A stretch of DNA of 64,000 nt from Gp6-AA40 sp035649635. Its GTDB lineage: Bacteria > Acidobacteriota > Vicinamibacteria > Vicinamibacterales > UBA2999. A program made the translations under genes and the position numbers. The stretch covers positions 62,001-126,000 of the forward strand of contig DASRJE010000102.1 in assembly GCA_035649635.1 (NCBI GenBank), written 5' to 3'. The notes below the pieces were generated by a model. That model worked only from the letters and a program-made list of their open reading frames with translations. It did no database searches and was not told the DNA's origin. Below, one piece after another: positions 1-8,178 of this stretch. Positions within the stretch are counted from its first letter, which is position 1; every line of letters starts with the position of its first letter.

Positions 1-132
1 CAGCGACTGACTCCGCATCGCCGTGGCCACGGCGACGGCGCGTGCGTTCACGCGCGGGTCGATCGCTTCCTCCCATTCCAGGAGCAGCGCGGAATCGCCT
101 GCTTCACGAATGCGCGGCGCGTTCGGGCCCAT
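1..132 (-). CDS. pxpB: 5-oxoprolinase subunit PxpB (KipI-like), N-terminal part, runs off the window
   Basis: Only the first 44 codons are in the window; the gene continues past base 1. Reading the minus strand from an ATG at 132 gives a start followed by IREAGDSALLLEW and then DPRVNARAVAVA. This matches the N-terminus of the PxpB/KipI family (allophanate hydrolase subunit 1-like), where a GDxAL core is followed by an acidic strand and an IxPxxNxRV helix. PxpB works with PxpC and PxpA to hydrolyse 5-oxoproline to glutamate. The start lies inside the 3' end of mpl (29 bp overlap), so it is probably translated with the murein-recycling operon. The assignment rests on a short stretch, and the catalytic part is not visible. 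Confidence 0.72.
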   Translation of the reverse strand, partial: MGPNAPRIREAGDSALLLEWEEAIDPRVNARAVAVATAMRSQSL

Positions 133-1534
133 TCAACGAAGAGATCAGCTTGGCGTGGATGCCACCGAATCCGCCATTCGACATCAGCACGACGACGTCT
201 CCCGCGCGGTGCTCGCGAACGATGGTGTCAACGATGGCGTCGATGTCTGGAATATGTCGCGCCTGCTGACCACGACCTTGCAGATCATCGACCAACTGCA
301 CGGCATCGAGACGCTCCGCCTCGGGTAGCGACGATCGGAACACGGCCGCGAGAATTACCTGGTCGGCCATGCCGAACGCGCGCGCGAAGTCGTCCTGGAA
401 GACGCGACGGCACGACGATGCGGATCGCGGCTCGAAGACGGCCCACAATCGTCTTCCTGGGTAGCCAAGTCGCAGCGCGGAGAGCGTCTCGTGGACCGCG
501 GTCGGGTGATGAGCGAAGTCGTCCAGGACAGTGACGCCATCAGCAACACCGACCGTCTCGAGCCTTCGCTTGATCCCTTTGAACGACTTCACACCCGCTG
601 CGAGAGCCGCAGCGGACAAGCCAACATGAGCTCCAACAGCGATCGATGCAAGCGCGTTGCGGACGTTGTGTTCACCGAGCAGCGGCGACTCGAATCGACC
701 GAAGAGTTCGTTCTGCCGTCTGACTGCAAATCGCGTCGAACCGTCACGATGCTGGATGTCCTCCGCCCGCCAGGTCGCGTCGGCCCCGAAGCCGAACGTC
801 TCCACCGGACAGTGCGCTATTCGACCCAGCGCGTGAGCGTGCGGGCTGTCGGCGCCGAGCAGCAAGAGACCGTTTCTGGGTACCAGGTTCGCCAGCCGCC
901 GGAATGCGAGCAGCACAGCGTCGAGATCCGCGTAAATGTCCGCATGATCGAACTCGATGTTGCCGATCACCGCGATGTCGGGCAAATACTTGAGGAATTT
1001 GGCGGTCTTGTCGAAGAAGGCGCTGTCGTACTCATCGCCCTCGATCACGAAATCGCGGCCACCGCCAACTCGATAGCTCGAACCGTGTTCGGCGAAGTTG
1101 AGGGCAATCCCGCCCACCAGCAATGAAGGATCGAGTCCACCGCTCGTGAGCAACCATGCCGTCAGCGACGTCGTGGTTGTCTTGCCGTGAGTTCCCGCGA
1201 TCACGATCGAGCGCGAGCCCCAGAGAAAGTTGTCGCGGATTGCTTCGGGGAGCGAGCAGTGACGCACCTTCCGCTCGAGCACCGTTTCCAGCTCCGCGTT
1301 GCCGCGTGAAATCGCGTTTCCGACCACAACGAGATCAATGTCCGAGGTGATGTGTTCCGCAGCATACCCGGCAAACGTCTCGATCCCCTGCGCGACGAGG
1401 AAATCGCTCATCGGCGGATACACGTTCTGGTCCGAGCCCTGGACGTCATGCCCGCGACTCTTGAGCAACGCCGCCAGAGTGGCCATGGCGGTCCCGCATA
1501 CGCCGATCAAATGAATCCGCTGACGGTCACTCAA
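104..1534 (-). CDS. mpl: UDP-N-acetylmuramate:tripeptide ligase Mpl
   Basis: This cytoplasmic Mur-ligase-family enzyme attaches recycled L-Ala-gamma-D-Glu-meso-Dap to UDP-MurNAc with ATP. Visible motifs are the N-terminal GVCGTAMATLA nucleotide loop, the ATP P-loop GTHGKTTTTS, the Mpl-type IEGDEYDSAFFDK segment, FAHHPTAVHETL and FEPRSASS. The frame stays open to 1684, but that N-terminus is basic and unlike the family. I therefore chose the TTG at 1534, which gives MSDRQRIHLIGVCG and about 476 residues, close to the usual 450-460. A GAGGA sequence lies about nine bases upstream, and the start overlaps the ldcA stop by 8 bp, suggesting coupling. NagZ and LdcA, which act in the same murein-recycling route, are encoded immediately upstream. 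Confidence 0.9.
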   Translation of the reverse strand: MSDRQRIHLIGVCGTAMATLAALLKSRGHDVQGSDQNVYPPMSDFLVAQGIETFAGYAAEHITSDIDLVVVGNAISRGNAELETVLERKVRHCSLPEAIRDNFLWGSRSIVIAGTHGKTTTTSLTAWLLTSGGLDPSLLVGGIALNFAEHGSSYRVGGGRDFVIEGDEYDSAFFDKTAKFLKYLPDIAVIGNIEFDHADIYADLDAVLLAFRRLANLVPRNGLLLLGADSPHAHALGRIAHCPVETFGFGADATWRAEDIQHRDGSTRFAVRRQNELFGRFESPLLGEHNVRNALASIAVGAHVGLSAAALAAGVKSFKGIKRRLETVGVADGVTVLDDFAHHPTAVHETLSALRLGYPGRRLWAVFEPRSASSCRRVFQDDFARAFGMADQVILAAVFRSSLPEAERLDAVQLVDDLQGRGQQARHIPDIDAIVDTIVREHRAGDVVVLMSNGGFGGIHAKLISSLNGPERAAHS

Positions 1535-2447
1535 CAGGTGCGTCCTCGATGAGAAGGGCGGTCTTGGGATGCGTCGACACGCATACGCGAACGCCGAGTG
1601 GCAGCGTCCACATCGGCCCCGTCGTGTGACCGGACGGGAATCCAACGACAATCGGCCCGGCGCAGTCGCGTGTCGTGCGGGCAATCGCGTCGAGTGCCGT
1701 CACGGCCCCACCGGGTTCGTCACATCCTCGCATCTCACCAAACACAATCGCACGTGCGCGTGCCAAGAGGCCGCTGAGCGCAAGCTGGGTCAGCATGCGA
1801 TCGATTCGATAGGGGCGCTCGTTGACGTCTTCGAGAAACAAGACGCAGCCGTCCGGTGGGTCGAACGCGTACGGCGTCCCCAGCGACGCCACGAGCTGCG
1901 TAATCGTGCCCCCAAACAACGGACCGCTCACCTGTCCCTCGCGAAGAACGGTGAGACCTTCTGGCGCCAGCTCCAATCGCTGCCCGCCGGTCAGAAGCCC
2001 CAGGAACGAGCGTTCGTCGTATCCGGCCCCTCCCGCGAGGCGTCCTTCGATCATCGGCCCGTGCAGCGCAGTGATGCCACACTGGCAGGTCAGCCACGAC
2101 AAGAGGGACGTGTTGTCGCTGTAGCCGACGAACAGCTTCGGGCGCTCGATGATGCGCGCGCGATCCAGCAGCGGCAAGAGGTGGACGCTGCCGTACCCGC
2201 CGCGCACCGCCAGCAGCGCTGACACCGAGGGATCGGTCCAGTGCTTGCGGAATGCTGCTGCACGCACCTCCGGTGATCCGGCCAGATAACTCGTGTCCCT
2301 CTCGAAGACGGACTCATTGAACACCGCGATGAAGCCAAGCCGCTCGATCTCGGCGACACCTCGCGCGAACTCCTCACGATTGAATGGACTGCCCGGCGCT
2401 ACGATTGCGATTCGGTCGCCTGGTTTCAGCGCTCGTGGTTTGCGCAC
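1527..2447 (-). CDS. ldcA: LD-carboxypeptidase (peptidase family S66)
   Basis: The enzyme removes the terminal D-Ala from the murein tetrapeptide in the cytoplasm, producing the tripeptide that Mpl reuses. At 306 residues it has the normal family length. The N-terminal LKPGDRIAIVAPGSP, the VRGGYG motif, the nucleophile region GYSDNTSLL, the glutamate segment LEDVNERPYRIDRML and the histidine segment GHTTGPMWTLPLG together make the S66 Ser-Glu-His triad recognisable. It sits 2 bp after nagZ and overlaps mpl by 8 bp, so the three form one recycling operon. No signal peptide is visible, as expected for a cytoplasmic recycling enzyme. Confidence 0.93.
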   Translation of the reverse strand: MRKPRALKPGDRIAIVAPGSPFNREEFARGVAEIERLGFIAVFNESVFERDTSYLAGSPEVRAAAFRKHWTDPSVSALLAVRGGYGSVHLLPLLDRARIIERPKLFVGYSDNTSLLSWLTCQCGITALHGPMIEGRLAGGAGYDERSFLGLLTGGQRLELAPEGLTVLREGQVSGPLFGGTITQLVASLGTPYAFDPPDGCVLFLEDVNERPYRIDRMLTQLALSGLLARARAIVFGEMRGCDEPGGAVTALDAIARTTRDCAGPIVVGFPSGHTTGPMWTLPLGVRVCVSTHPKTALLIEDAPVE

Positions 2448-2449
2448 GC

Positions 2450-3538
2450 CTACAGGTACCTGGCCATTTCGTCAACGATGCGCTGGTGCGCATCACAGCC
2501 CAGCACCTGCCTGATGCGGGCCACTTTCTTCGACGTGACCGGTGCCGTCAGGAAACGCTCCTTCGCCCGTCGAAGGCGGGTGAGCGCATCTTCGAGACGT
2601 TTATACGGAATCCTCTGCTCCTCGACCGCGTGGACGAGCGCCTCGAGTGTCGTCGCCTGCACGTCCACGTCGCCACTGCACACCAGGACGCCGTCGCATC
2701 CGGCTGCAATCGCTTCAACTGCGGCCTGCGGAACTGTGTACGTCTTCGCGATCGCCTTCATCTCCAGATCGTCGCTCACGATGACGCCCTGGAACTTCAG
2801 CTCATCGCGAAGCAAAGCCTGTACGATTCGGGGGGACAGGGTTGCCGGCTTCTCTTCGTCGAACGATGGCACGAGCACGTGTGCCGTCATGATGAACGCC
2901 ACGTTCACGCGAATCGCCTCCCGGAATGGCACGCACTCGACCCGGCGGATGCGATCAGGCGGGTGCTCGACGAGAGGCAACTCGAGATGTGAATCGACCG
3001 AGGTGTCTCCATGCCCGGGGAAATGCTTCCCGCACGCCGCCACGCCGTTCTCTTGCAACCCGTTGATGATGGCCGCCCCGAGGCGTCCGACGCTCTCGGC
3101 GTCTTCACCGAGGGCGCGGTCACCGATGATGGGGTTCTTCGGATTGGTATGAATGTCGAGAACAGGGGCGTAGTCGAGCGCAATGCCCACAGCTCTGAGC
3201 TCGGTTGCCAGAGCGGCCGCAAAACGGCTGGCGAGCTGAACGTCACCGCTCCTCCCCAACACAGCCATCGGCGGCCATTCGGTGAAAGGCGCCTTCAGCC
3301 GCGCGACGCGTCCGCCCTCCTGATCGACGCTGACCCAGAGAGGCAGATCGGCCGCCAGCTCCTGCACATCGACTGACATCTCGGCAACCTGCTCCGGCGC
3401 CTCGATGTTGCGCGCAAAGAGAATCACGCCACCGAGCGAGAACTCTTTCGTTAATGAACGCATTTCAGCGGTGATGGTCGTTCCCGGCAGGCTGCCGATC
3501 AGGAGCTGTCCTATGTCGCGTCGCACGTTCCCTGGCAC
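2450..3538 (-). CDS. nagZ: Beta-N-acetylglucosaminidase NagZ (GH3)
   Basis: NagZ cleaves GlcNAc from anhydro-muropeptides in the cytoplasm during peptidoglycan recycling. The 362-residue protein has the GH3 TIM barrel with KHFPGHGDTSVDSHLELP, which includes the His-Asp pair typical of NagZ, and the nucleophile region VIVSDDLEMKAI. The start is a GTG at 3538; there is no Shine-Dalgarno sequence, but a TATAAT lies only six bases upstream, so the mRNA is probably leaderless. It is the first gene of the recycling operon nagZ-ldcA-mpl-pxpB and is divergent from the GHMP kinase gene. Confidence 0.93.
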   Translation of the reverse strand: MPGNVRRDIGQLLIGSLPGTTITAEMRSLTKEFSLGGVILFARNIEAPEQVAEMSVDVQELAADLPLWVSVDQEGGRVARLKAPFTEWPPMAVLGRSGDVQLASRFAAALATELRAVGIALDYAPVLDIHTNPKNPIIGDRALGEDAESVGRLGAAIINGLQENGVAACGKHFPGHGDTSVDSHLELPLVEHPPDRIRRVECVPFREAIRVNVAFIMTAHVLVPSFDEEKPATLSPRIVQALLRDELKFQGVIVSDDLEMKAIAKTYTVPQAAVEAIAAGCDGVLVCSGDVDVQATTLEALVHAVEEQRIPYKRLEDALTRLRRAKERFLTAPVTSKKVARIRQVLGCDAHQRIVDEMARYL

Positions 3539-3544
3539 AGCAGC

Positions 3545-3550
3545 ATTATA
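3545..3550 (-). promoter_or_regulatory. -10 box of the nagZ promoter (leaderless)
   Basis: A perfect TATAAT on the minus strand ends 6 nt before the GTG start of nagZ. A transcript starting at the usual distance from this box would begin at or next to the start codon. No convincing -35 box can be seen upstream because that stretch is repetitive. Confidence 0.6.
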
Positions 3551-3560
3551 GAGCCCAGTA

Positions 3561-3655
3561 GTTCCAAGTTCCGGTTCCAGGTTCCCGGTTCGTGTTCATA
3601 CTTCGGATTCGTGGTTCCAAGTTCTAGGTTCAGGGCTCCTCGTTCCGAGTTCCAG
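3561..3655. repeat. Degenerate tandem array of GTTCC-type heptamer units
   Basis: The 167-bp divergent gap between nagZ and the GHMP kinase gene is filled with imperfect 6-8 bp units built on GGTTCCA and AAGTTCC. It is one of many such intergenic arrays in this window and has no coding potential. The two divergent TATAAT boxes flank it. Confidence 0.7.
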
Positions 3656-3692
3656 TCAGCTGGACAGAGTCGGACCCGGAACGGCAGGGTTC

Positions 3693-3698
3693 TATAAT
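3693..3698 (+). promoter_or_regulatory. -10 box of the GHMP kinase promoter (leaderless)
   Basis: TATAAT at this position is followed after 7 nt by the GTG start at 3706, mirroring the nagZ promoter on the other strand. There is no Shine-Dalgarno sequence between the box and the start. The -35 region is weak. Confidence 0.6.
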
Positions 3699-3705
3699 CC
3701 ACGGT

Positions 3706-4695
3706 GTGATCATTCGGACGTCAGCACCAACACGCATTGACCTGGCTGGAGGCACGATCGACATCTGGCCGCTCTATCTCTTTCACCCTGGCGCGCAGAC
3801 GCTCAACGCCGCCATCAGCCTCAGGGCGAGTGCGCGCATCGATCCACGGCCTGACTCGCGGATCACGATCAAATCGATCGACACAGGTGCGTCGGTCGAG
3901 GCTGAAGACTGGCGCGAGCTGCGCGATGTCCGGCAACTTCGCCTGCTCTGTCTGCTCGTGCATTTCTTTGAAGTCCGGGGGCTGACGTTGACCACCACGT
4001 CGGACTCACCAGCAGGAGCCGGTATAGCAGGCTCGTCGGCATTGAATGTCGCGGTCTGTGCGGCGTTGGCGGAATGGAAGCGGACTCACTACGAGCCCGA
4101 AGCGCTCCTGCAGATTGCGATGAACGTGGAGGCGCAGGCTATCGCGGTTCCCACCGGGCTGCAAGACTACCGGCCCGCCCTCTACGGCGGCATCGCCGCC
4201 ATCGAGTTGGAAGCGGACGGAGTGCGTCGTGTGCCGCTCCACGTCGACCTGGGTGAGCTGCAACAACGGATCGTGTTGTGCTACACGGGCGAGCCGCGAA
4301 ACTCCGGCACGAACAACTGGGAGATCACCAAGCGCCACATCGATGGCGATCAGTTCATCTTCGACTGTTTCGAGCGCATCCGGGATACCGCGGCGAGGAT
4401 GAGAACGGCGCTCGAGGCTGACGATTGGGACGAAGTCGGTCGGGCCATTGCCGAGGAGTGGGAGAACCGCAAGCGCCTCGCCCCGGGCGTGACAACACCC
4501 GCGATCGAGGATCTCATTGCGCGCGCTAGGGCAGCCGGTGCCACGGCAGCCAAGGTGTGCGGTGCGGGCGGCGGCGGCTGTCTCTTCTGCTATGGTCCGC
4601 CGCGCGCCCGTGACGCGATACGGACCGCGCTCGTGGACGGGGGCGCCCGCCTGCTCGATTACACCTTCGAGCGGCACGGGCTCGGGCGTGGATAA
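3706..4695 (+). CDS. GHMP-family sugar kinase, substrate unknown
   Basis: This 329-residue protein has the GHMP kinase fold. The N-terminal substrate strand PTRIDLAGGTIDIWP is followed by the ATP-binding loop PAGAGIAGSSALNVAV and a C-terminal GAGGGGCLFCY motif. The N-terminus resembles heptose-7-phosphate, fucose and glucuronate kinases more than homoserine or mevalonate kinases, but the sequence does not fix the substrate. It starts with GTG in a leaderless arrangement and overlaps polX by 8 bp. Its divergent neighbours recycle murein sugars and peptides, so a role in salvaging a wall- or lipopolysaccharide-derived sugar is possible; that is inference only. Confidence 0.82.
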   Translation: MIIRTSAPTRIDLAGGTIDIWPLYLFHPGAQTLNAAISLRASARIDPRPDSRITIKSIDTGASVEAEDWRELRDVRQLRLLCLLVHFFEVRGLTLTTTSDSPAGAGIAGSSALNVAVCAALAEWKRTHYEPEALLQIAMNVEAQAIAVPTGLQDYRPALYGGIAAIELEADGVRRVPLHVDLGELQQRIVLCYTGEPRNSGTNNWEITKRHIDGDQFIFDCFERIRDTAARMRTALEADDWDEVGRAIAEEWENRKRLAPGVTTPAIEDLIARARAAGATAAKVCGAGGGGCLFCYGPPRARDAIRTALVDGGARLLDYTFERHGLGRG

Positions 4696-6409
4696 TCGGG
4701 CTCTCTCACAGGTTCTGTCCGAGATCGCCGACCTCCTCGAAATTCGAGGCGACAACGCCTTCAAGATACGCGCTTACCGCACGGCGGCCGAGACACTCGC
4801 CACCTGGCCACAGGCCATCGTCCAACTCGACGAGCAGGCGCTCCGCGCGATACCGGGCATTGGCAAGGATCTCGCCGCGCGGATTCGTGAATTGGCCGAG
4901 ACCGGCACGAGCAGCTACCACCAGGAACTGCTCCAGCAATTCCCGGCGACGATCCTCGACCTGCTTCGCCTCCAGGGGGTCGGCCCGAAGACCGTGGCCA
5001 TGCTCTACTCCACGCTGAACATCAAGAGCATCGACGAACTAGGAGAGGCCGCGAAAGCTGGAAAGCTGCGATCGTTGAAAGGCATGGGCGCCAGGAAAGA
5101 GGCGCAGATCCTCGCGTCGATCGAGGAGCGCAAAAAAGACACCGGGCGCCACCTGCTCAGCGAGACCGCCGAAACGGCACAGTCACTCGTGGATTTCCTG
5201 CGCATGCACGACCGCAACGTCGAGCTGATCCCGGTCGGCAGCCTGCGGCGTGGACGGGAGACATGCGGCGACATCGACATCCTCGCTGTTGGTGGTGAAC
5301 AAAGCCTCATGGAGGCGCTCATTTCGCATCCACATGTCGAGCGCGTCCTCGGTCAAGGAGATACCAAGTCGAGCGTGCTGCTCAAAGGTGGATACCAGGC
5401 CGACCTGAGGCTGGTTCCGGCGGAGAGCCGCGGCGCGGCGATGCAGTACTTCACTGGATCGAAGGCTCACAACATCTGCATTCGGGACCGCGCCATACAA
5501 CTGGGCTTCAAACTCAACGAGTACGGTCTGTTCCGTCTGGACGACGAGAGCCGTGTGGCCGGCGAGACGGAAGAAGGAATCTACCGCGCGCTGGGCCTGG
5601 ACTTCGTCGAGGCTGAACTACGCGAGAACCGGGGAGAAGTCGAGGCGGCGCTTGATGGCTCGTTGCCGAGCCTGATCGCGCTCTCCGATCTGCGCGGCGA
5701 CCTGCATATGCACACGACGGAGACGGATGGCAAAGACGACCTGATGACGATGGCGGAAGCAGCCCATCGCCTGGGCCGCGAGTACATCGCGATCACCGAT
5801 CACAGTCAGGCGCTCGCCATGGCCAACGGCCTTGACGAGAAGCGCGCCCTCGCGCACGCCGCACGCGTACGAGCCCTGAACGGCCGCTTCGAGAACCTGA
5901 CCCTGCTTGCCGGAATCGAATGCGACATCCTCTCCGACGGCCGGCTCGATCTCTCCGACGACTGCCTCGCCCAGCTCGACATCGTCGTGGCCTCGATCCA
6001 TTCGAATTTCGCGCAGGAGTCGCAGCAGATGACTGACCGGATTCTGCGCGCGATCGAGAATCCGTGGGTCGATGTGCTCGGGCATCCGACCGGACGCCGG
6101 CTGCTGCAGCGCGAGCCCCTCAAGTTTGACATGACCGCGGTGATGGATTCAGTGTCCCGCCACGGTGTGACCATGGAAATCAATTGTCAGGTCGAGCGCC
6201 TGGACCTGAACGATTCACACGCGCGCGCCGCACGAGAGCGTGGAATCCCGCTTGTCATCTCGACCGATGCCCATAGCGTCAAGGCGCTGTCACGTCTGCG
6301 GTGGGGAGTGCAGGTTGCCCGGCGTGCCTGGGTGCGCGCCGGTGATGTCGTCAACACACGCCCTCTCGACGACATGCGCGCCGGGCTTCGACGGAACCGG
6401 AGAGCGTAG
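4688..6409 (+). CDS. polX: Family X DNA polymerase with PHP domain (PolX)
   Basis: PolX fills short gaps in base-excision repair. Residues 1-330 hold the helix-hairpin-helix 8-kDa region (IPGIGKDLAARI, LQGVGPKTVAMLY) and the palm motif GSLRRGRETCGDIDIL near residue 184, carrying the catalytic aspartates. From about residue 337 a PHP phosphoesterase domain follows, with DLHMHT, AITDHSQ, GIECDIL, HPTGR and STDAHS supplying metal ligands. The chosen GTG at 4688 gives 573 residues, typical for bacterial PolX, and overlaps the kinase stop by 8 bp. The longer open frame back to 4517 only reads through the kinase gene. Confidence 0.93.
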   Translation: MDNRALSQVLSEIADLLEIRGDNAFKIRAYRTAAETLATWPQAIVQLDEQALRAIPGIGKDLAARIRELAETGTSSYHQELLQQFPATILDLLRLQGVGPKTVAMLYSTLNIKSIDELGEAAKAGKLRSLKGMGARKEAQILASIEERKKDTGRHLLSETAETAQSLVDFLRMHDRNVELIPVGSLRRGRETCGDIDILAVGGEQSLMEALISHPHVERVLGQGDTKSSVLLKGGYQADLRLVPAESRGAAMQYFTGSKAHNICIRDRAIQLGFKLNEYGLFRLDDESRVAGETEEGIYRALGLDFVEAELRENRGEVEAALDGSLPSLIALSDLRGDLHMHTTETDGKDDLMTMAEAAHRLGREYIAITDHSQALAMANGLDEKRALAHAARVRALNGRFENLTLLAGIECDILSDGRLDLSDDCLAQLDIVVASIHSNFAQESQQMTDRILRAIENPWVDVLGHPTGRRLLQREPLKFDMTAVMDSVSRHGVTMEINCQVERLDLNDSHARAARERGIPLVISTDAHSVKALSRLRWGVQVARRAWVRAGDVVNTRPLDDMRAGLRRNRRA

Positions 6410-6410
6410 C

Positions 6411-6701
6411 GTGGCAAAGTCTCCCGACGGATTCGTTTCGCTGAAATCCCTTAAGCAACGGCCGGCGTCACCACGCGACACACTCGAGCTGATTCGGCGA
6501 ATCTATTTCAAGACGACTCGCCAGACGATCGAGCACGACTTCGCGCACGCGATTGAATTGCTGAAGAGTCTCGAGTCGGAGGAAGAGCGCGAGAAGGCCA
6601 CCGCCTACATGCACGGCATTTCTGAACTGCGTAAGGAATGGACGAAGGCAAGGTCAAAGGTCAAAAGTCAAAAGTCAAAGGTTCGGGGAAGCACAAAGTA
6701 G
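6411..6701 (+). CDS. Small conserved-looking protein with repeat-encoded C-terminus
   Basis: A GTG one base after the polX stop opens a 96-residue protein beginning MAKSPDGFVSLKSLKQRP. The middle (about residues 22-75) is an amphipathic, charged helical region with ELIRRIYFKTTRQTIEHDF and an acidic LKSLESEEEREKA stretch. I do not recognise the family. The last 15-20 residues are lysine and serine rich and are encoded by an intergenic heptamer array (6650-6684), which reads through in frame to a TAG. Tight spacing after polX suggests co-transcription. Confidence 0.6.
   Translation: MAKSPDGFVSLKSLKQRPASPRDTLELIRRIYFKTTRQTIEHDFAHAIELLKSLESEEEREKATAYMHGISELRKEWTKARSKVKSQKSKVRGSTK
6650..6684. repeat. 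Five tandem heptamers AAGGTCA/AAAGTCA inside a gene end
   Basis: Five consecutive 7-bp units read AAGGTCA twice, AAAGTCA twice and AAGGTTC. They lie within the 3' end of the small gene downstream of polX and encode its basic C-terminal tail. Because seven is not a multiple of three, each unit is read in a different frame. Confidence 0.85.
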
Positions 6702-6745
6702 AGGCGGGTCTTCCCTGGCCTGAGCGGAGTCGATGGCAGACCCGC
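6699..6745. repeat. REP-like palindrome, copy 1
   Basis: Starting at the TAG stop of the preceding gene, arms GCGGGTCT (6704-6711) and AGACCCGC (6738-6745) flank a core containing GGCCTGAGCGGAGTCGATGG. The same layout occurs after groES at 61967-62015. The core resembles the widespread CCTGAGC..GTCGAAGG repetitive palindrome found in many bacterial genomes. It could act as a terminator between the convergent genes. Confidence 0.65.
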
Positions 6746-6757
6746 ATGACGGTGAGT

Positions 6758-7525
6758 CTACCTGTCGATGACGATCTTCTTCCGTGCCGACATTCGAAGC
6801 ACCTCCGGCACGTTGCGATTCGTCGACAGCGTTCTGAGATCTTTTTCGTTCAGTCGATTCAAGAGATGCATCGAGATGGCGAGCGGGGTCTTCGGATTCC
6901 TCGCCAGCGCCGACGCGACCACGTAGTTCTTCATCCAGTTCCGATTCGTCGAAATGATCCGCAAGATCTCATCGGACACGCTGGACATCTTCGCGATGGA
7001 CTCGACCTCCGAGTCGGTCAACTTCGGGCTGCTCAAGACCGCGACCGCGATCAACTTGTTCGGATCGCGTATCAGGATCGCCCGCTCTTCGCGAGTCCCC
7101 TTCGTGGCTCTTGCCATTTTCTGCGGGACATTCATCTCCGACAGCCGTTGCATCGCCGACTTCTCATCATCCTCATCGTCAGCAATCTCCGGTTCAGGTG
7201 CGGCGTCGATGATCGGCTGGTCCGCCTCCTGTGCCGGCACCTCCGCTGGCTCGACGCCGCGCTTCGCAAAGAACTCGCGCAACTCGGGTGACACATCGGA
7301 CCGCGCCAGGAACGCTGAAAGGGAGGCCGGAGGAATCAGCCCCAGCGTTGCGTTGGCCGCTGAGGCGACGTCGGATTCCGGGTCCGAAGAGAGCAGCACC
7401 AGGAGCGCGAGTTGTTCGTGCGCGCGGGCGGCGAGTGCGCCTTGTGCCGCCAGCAGACGGACATCGTGAGCCACGTCGCCGCGCCGGAAAAAGTCGATGA
7501 GGGGGGTCCTGGTGCCGATTTCCAT
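6758..7525 (-). CDS. DUF2336/leucine-rich-repeat-variant-like helical repeat protein
   Basis: This 255-residue soluble protein has helical repeats. Its N-terminal half carries an alternating LLAAQGALAARAHEQLALL-type HEAT-like pattern. An acidic linker follows (about residues 120-135, EPEIADDEDDEK). The C-terminal half repeats the pattern I-x-x-N-x-N-W-M-K-N-Y and ALARNPKTPLAIS, as in DUF2336/LRV-type proteins often seen in Acidobacteriota and Myxococcota. The ATG at 7525 overlaps the stop of the upstream gene as TAATG, so I prefer it to the longer frame starting at 7546. It is the last gene of the long ffh operon. Its function is unknown. Confidence 0.75.
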   Translation of the reverse strand: MEIGTRTPLIDFFRRGDVAHDVRLLAAQGALAARAHEQLALLVLLSSDPESDVASAANATLGLIPPASLSAFLARSDVSPELREFFAKRGVEPAEVPAQEADQPIIDAAPEPEIADDEDDEKSAMQRLSEMNVPQKMARATKGTREERAILIRDPNKLIAVAVLSSPKLTDSEVESIAKMSSVSDEILRIISTNRNWMKNYVVASALARNPKTPLAISMHLLNRLNEKDLRTLSTNRNVPEVLRMSARKKIVIDR

Positions 7526-8169
7526 TAGCTGCCCGGATTCTCCCACGTGCCGAGCGCCACCGTCACCGTTGCGCTAAGGCTCTCTTCAGCACCGTCTGCA
7601 AACTGGCCGATTGCCGCGAAGCCGGCGCATCGAGTGGACGCCAATTGCCTGGCGTTGTCGAGTGTGACGCCGCCAATTGCCAGTACAGGTAATCCCTTCG
7701 CTTCGTTGACCGCGTCGAGGAGGCCGGCAAGTCCAGTTCCGTGTCGGTCGGGCTTTGAGGCCGTGGCAAACACCGTCCCGAAAAGCAGATAGTCCGCGCC
7801 ACCCTCATCGCGCACCTGCGCGATTTCGTCGCGCGAGTGCACCGACCTGCCAATCAGGAACGAAGGCGGCACTGCCGCGCGCACCCGCCGCGGCGGAGCC
7901 GAATCGCCTCGCAGATGCACGCCGTGCGCTCCTGCCGCAATAGCCATATCCAACCTGTCGTTGACGAGAATCCGCGTTCGAGTGCCACGCACAGCCTCGA
8001 CCGCTCGCGCGACCAGCGCCAGCAGGGCGCCATCCGCCATGTTGCGCTCGCGAATCTGGATCAGATGGATGCCGGCTTGCGCCGCAGCCGTCACACGGCG
8101 AATTAGCGCTGCCTCGCCATGCTGACCGAAGCGATGCCGATCGGTGATCATGCAGACAACGGGACGCAC
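7525..8169 (-). CDS. ThiE/TenI-family thiamine-phosphate synthase-like protein
   Basis: The 214-residue TIM-barrel protein carries IQIRER, ILVNDRLD, GVHLRGDS, IGRSVHS and LAIGGV, the core motifs of the thiamine-phosphate synthase superfamily. Canonical ThiE usually has GQxD in the third motif and GPxFxTxTK further on. Here RGDS, GRSVHS and the FGTVFATASKP stretch look closer to TenI, the thiazole tautomerase. I therefore leave open whether it makes thiamine phosphate or acts as a tautomerase. It starts with GTG at 8169, ends in a TAATG overlap with the next gene, and no other thiamine gene is in view. Confidence 0.82.
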   Translation of the reverse strand: MRPVVCMITDRHRFGQHGEAALIRRVTAAAQAGIHLIQIRERNMADGALLALVARAVEAVRGTRTRILVNDRLDMAIAAGAHGVHLRGDSAPPRRVRAAVPPSFLIGRSVHSRDEIAQVRDEGGADYLLFGTVFATASKPDRHGTGLAGLLDAVNEAKGLPVLAIGGVTLDNARQLASTRCAGFAAIGQFADGAEESLSATVTVALGTWENPGS

Positions 8170-8178
8170 GCGCGGAGG

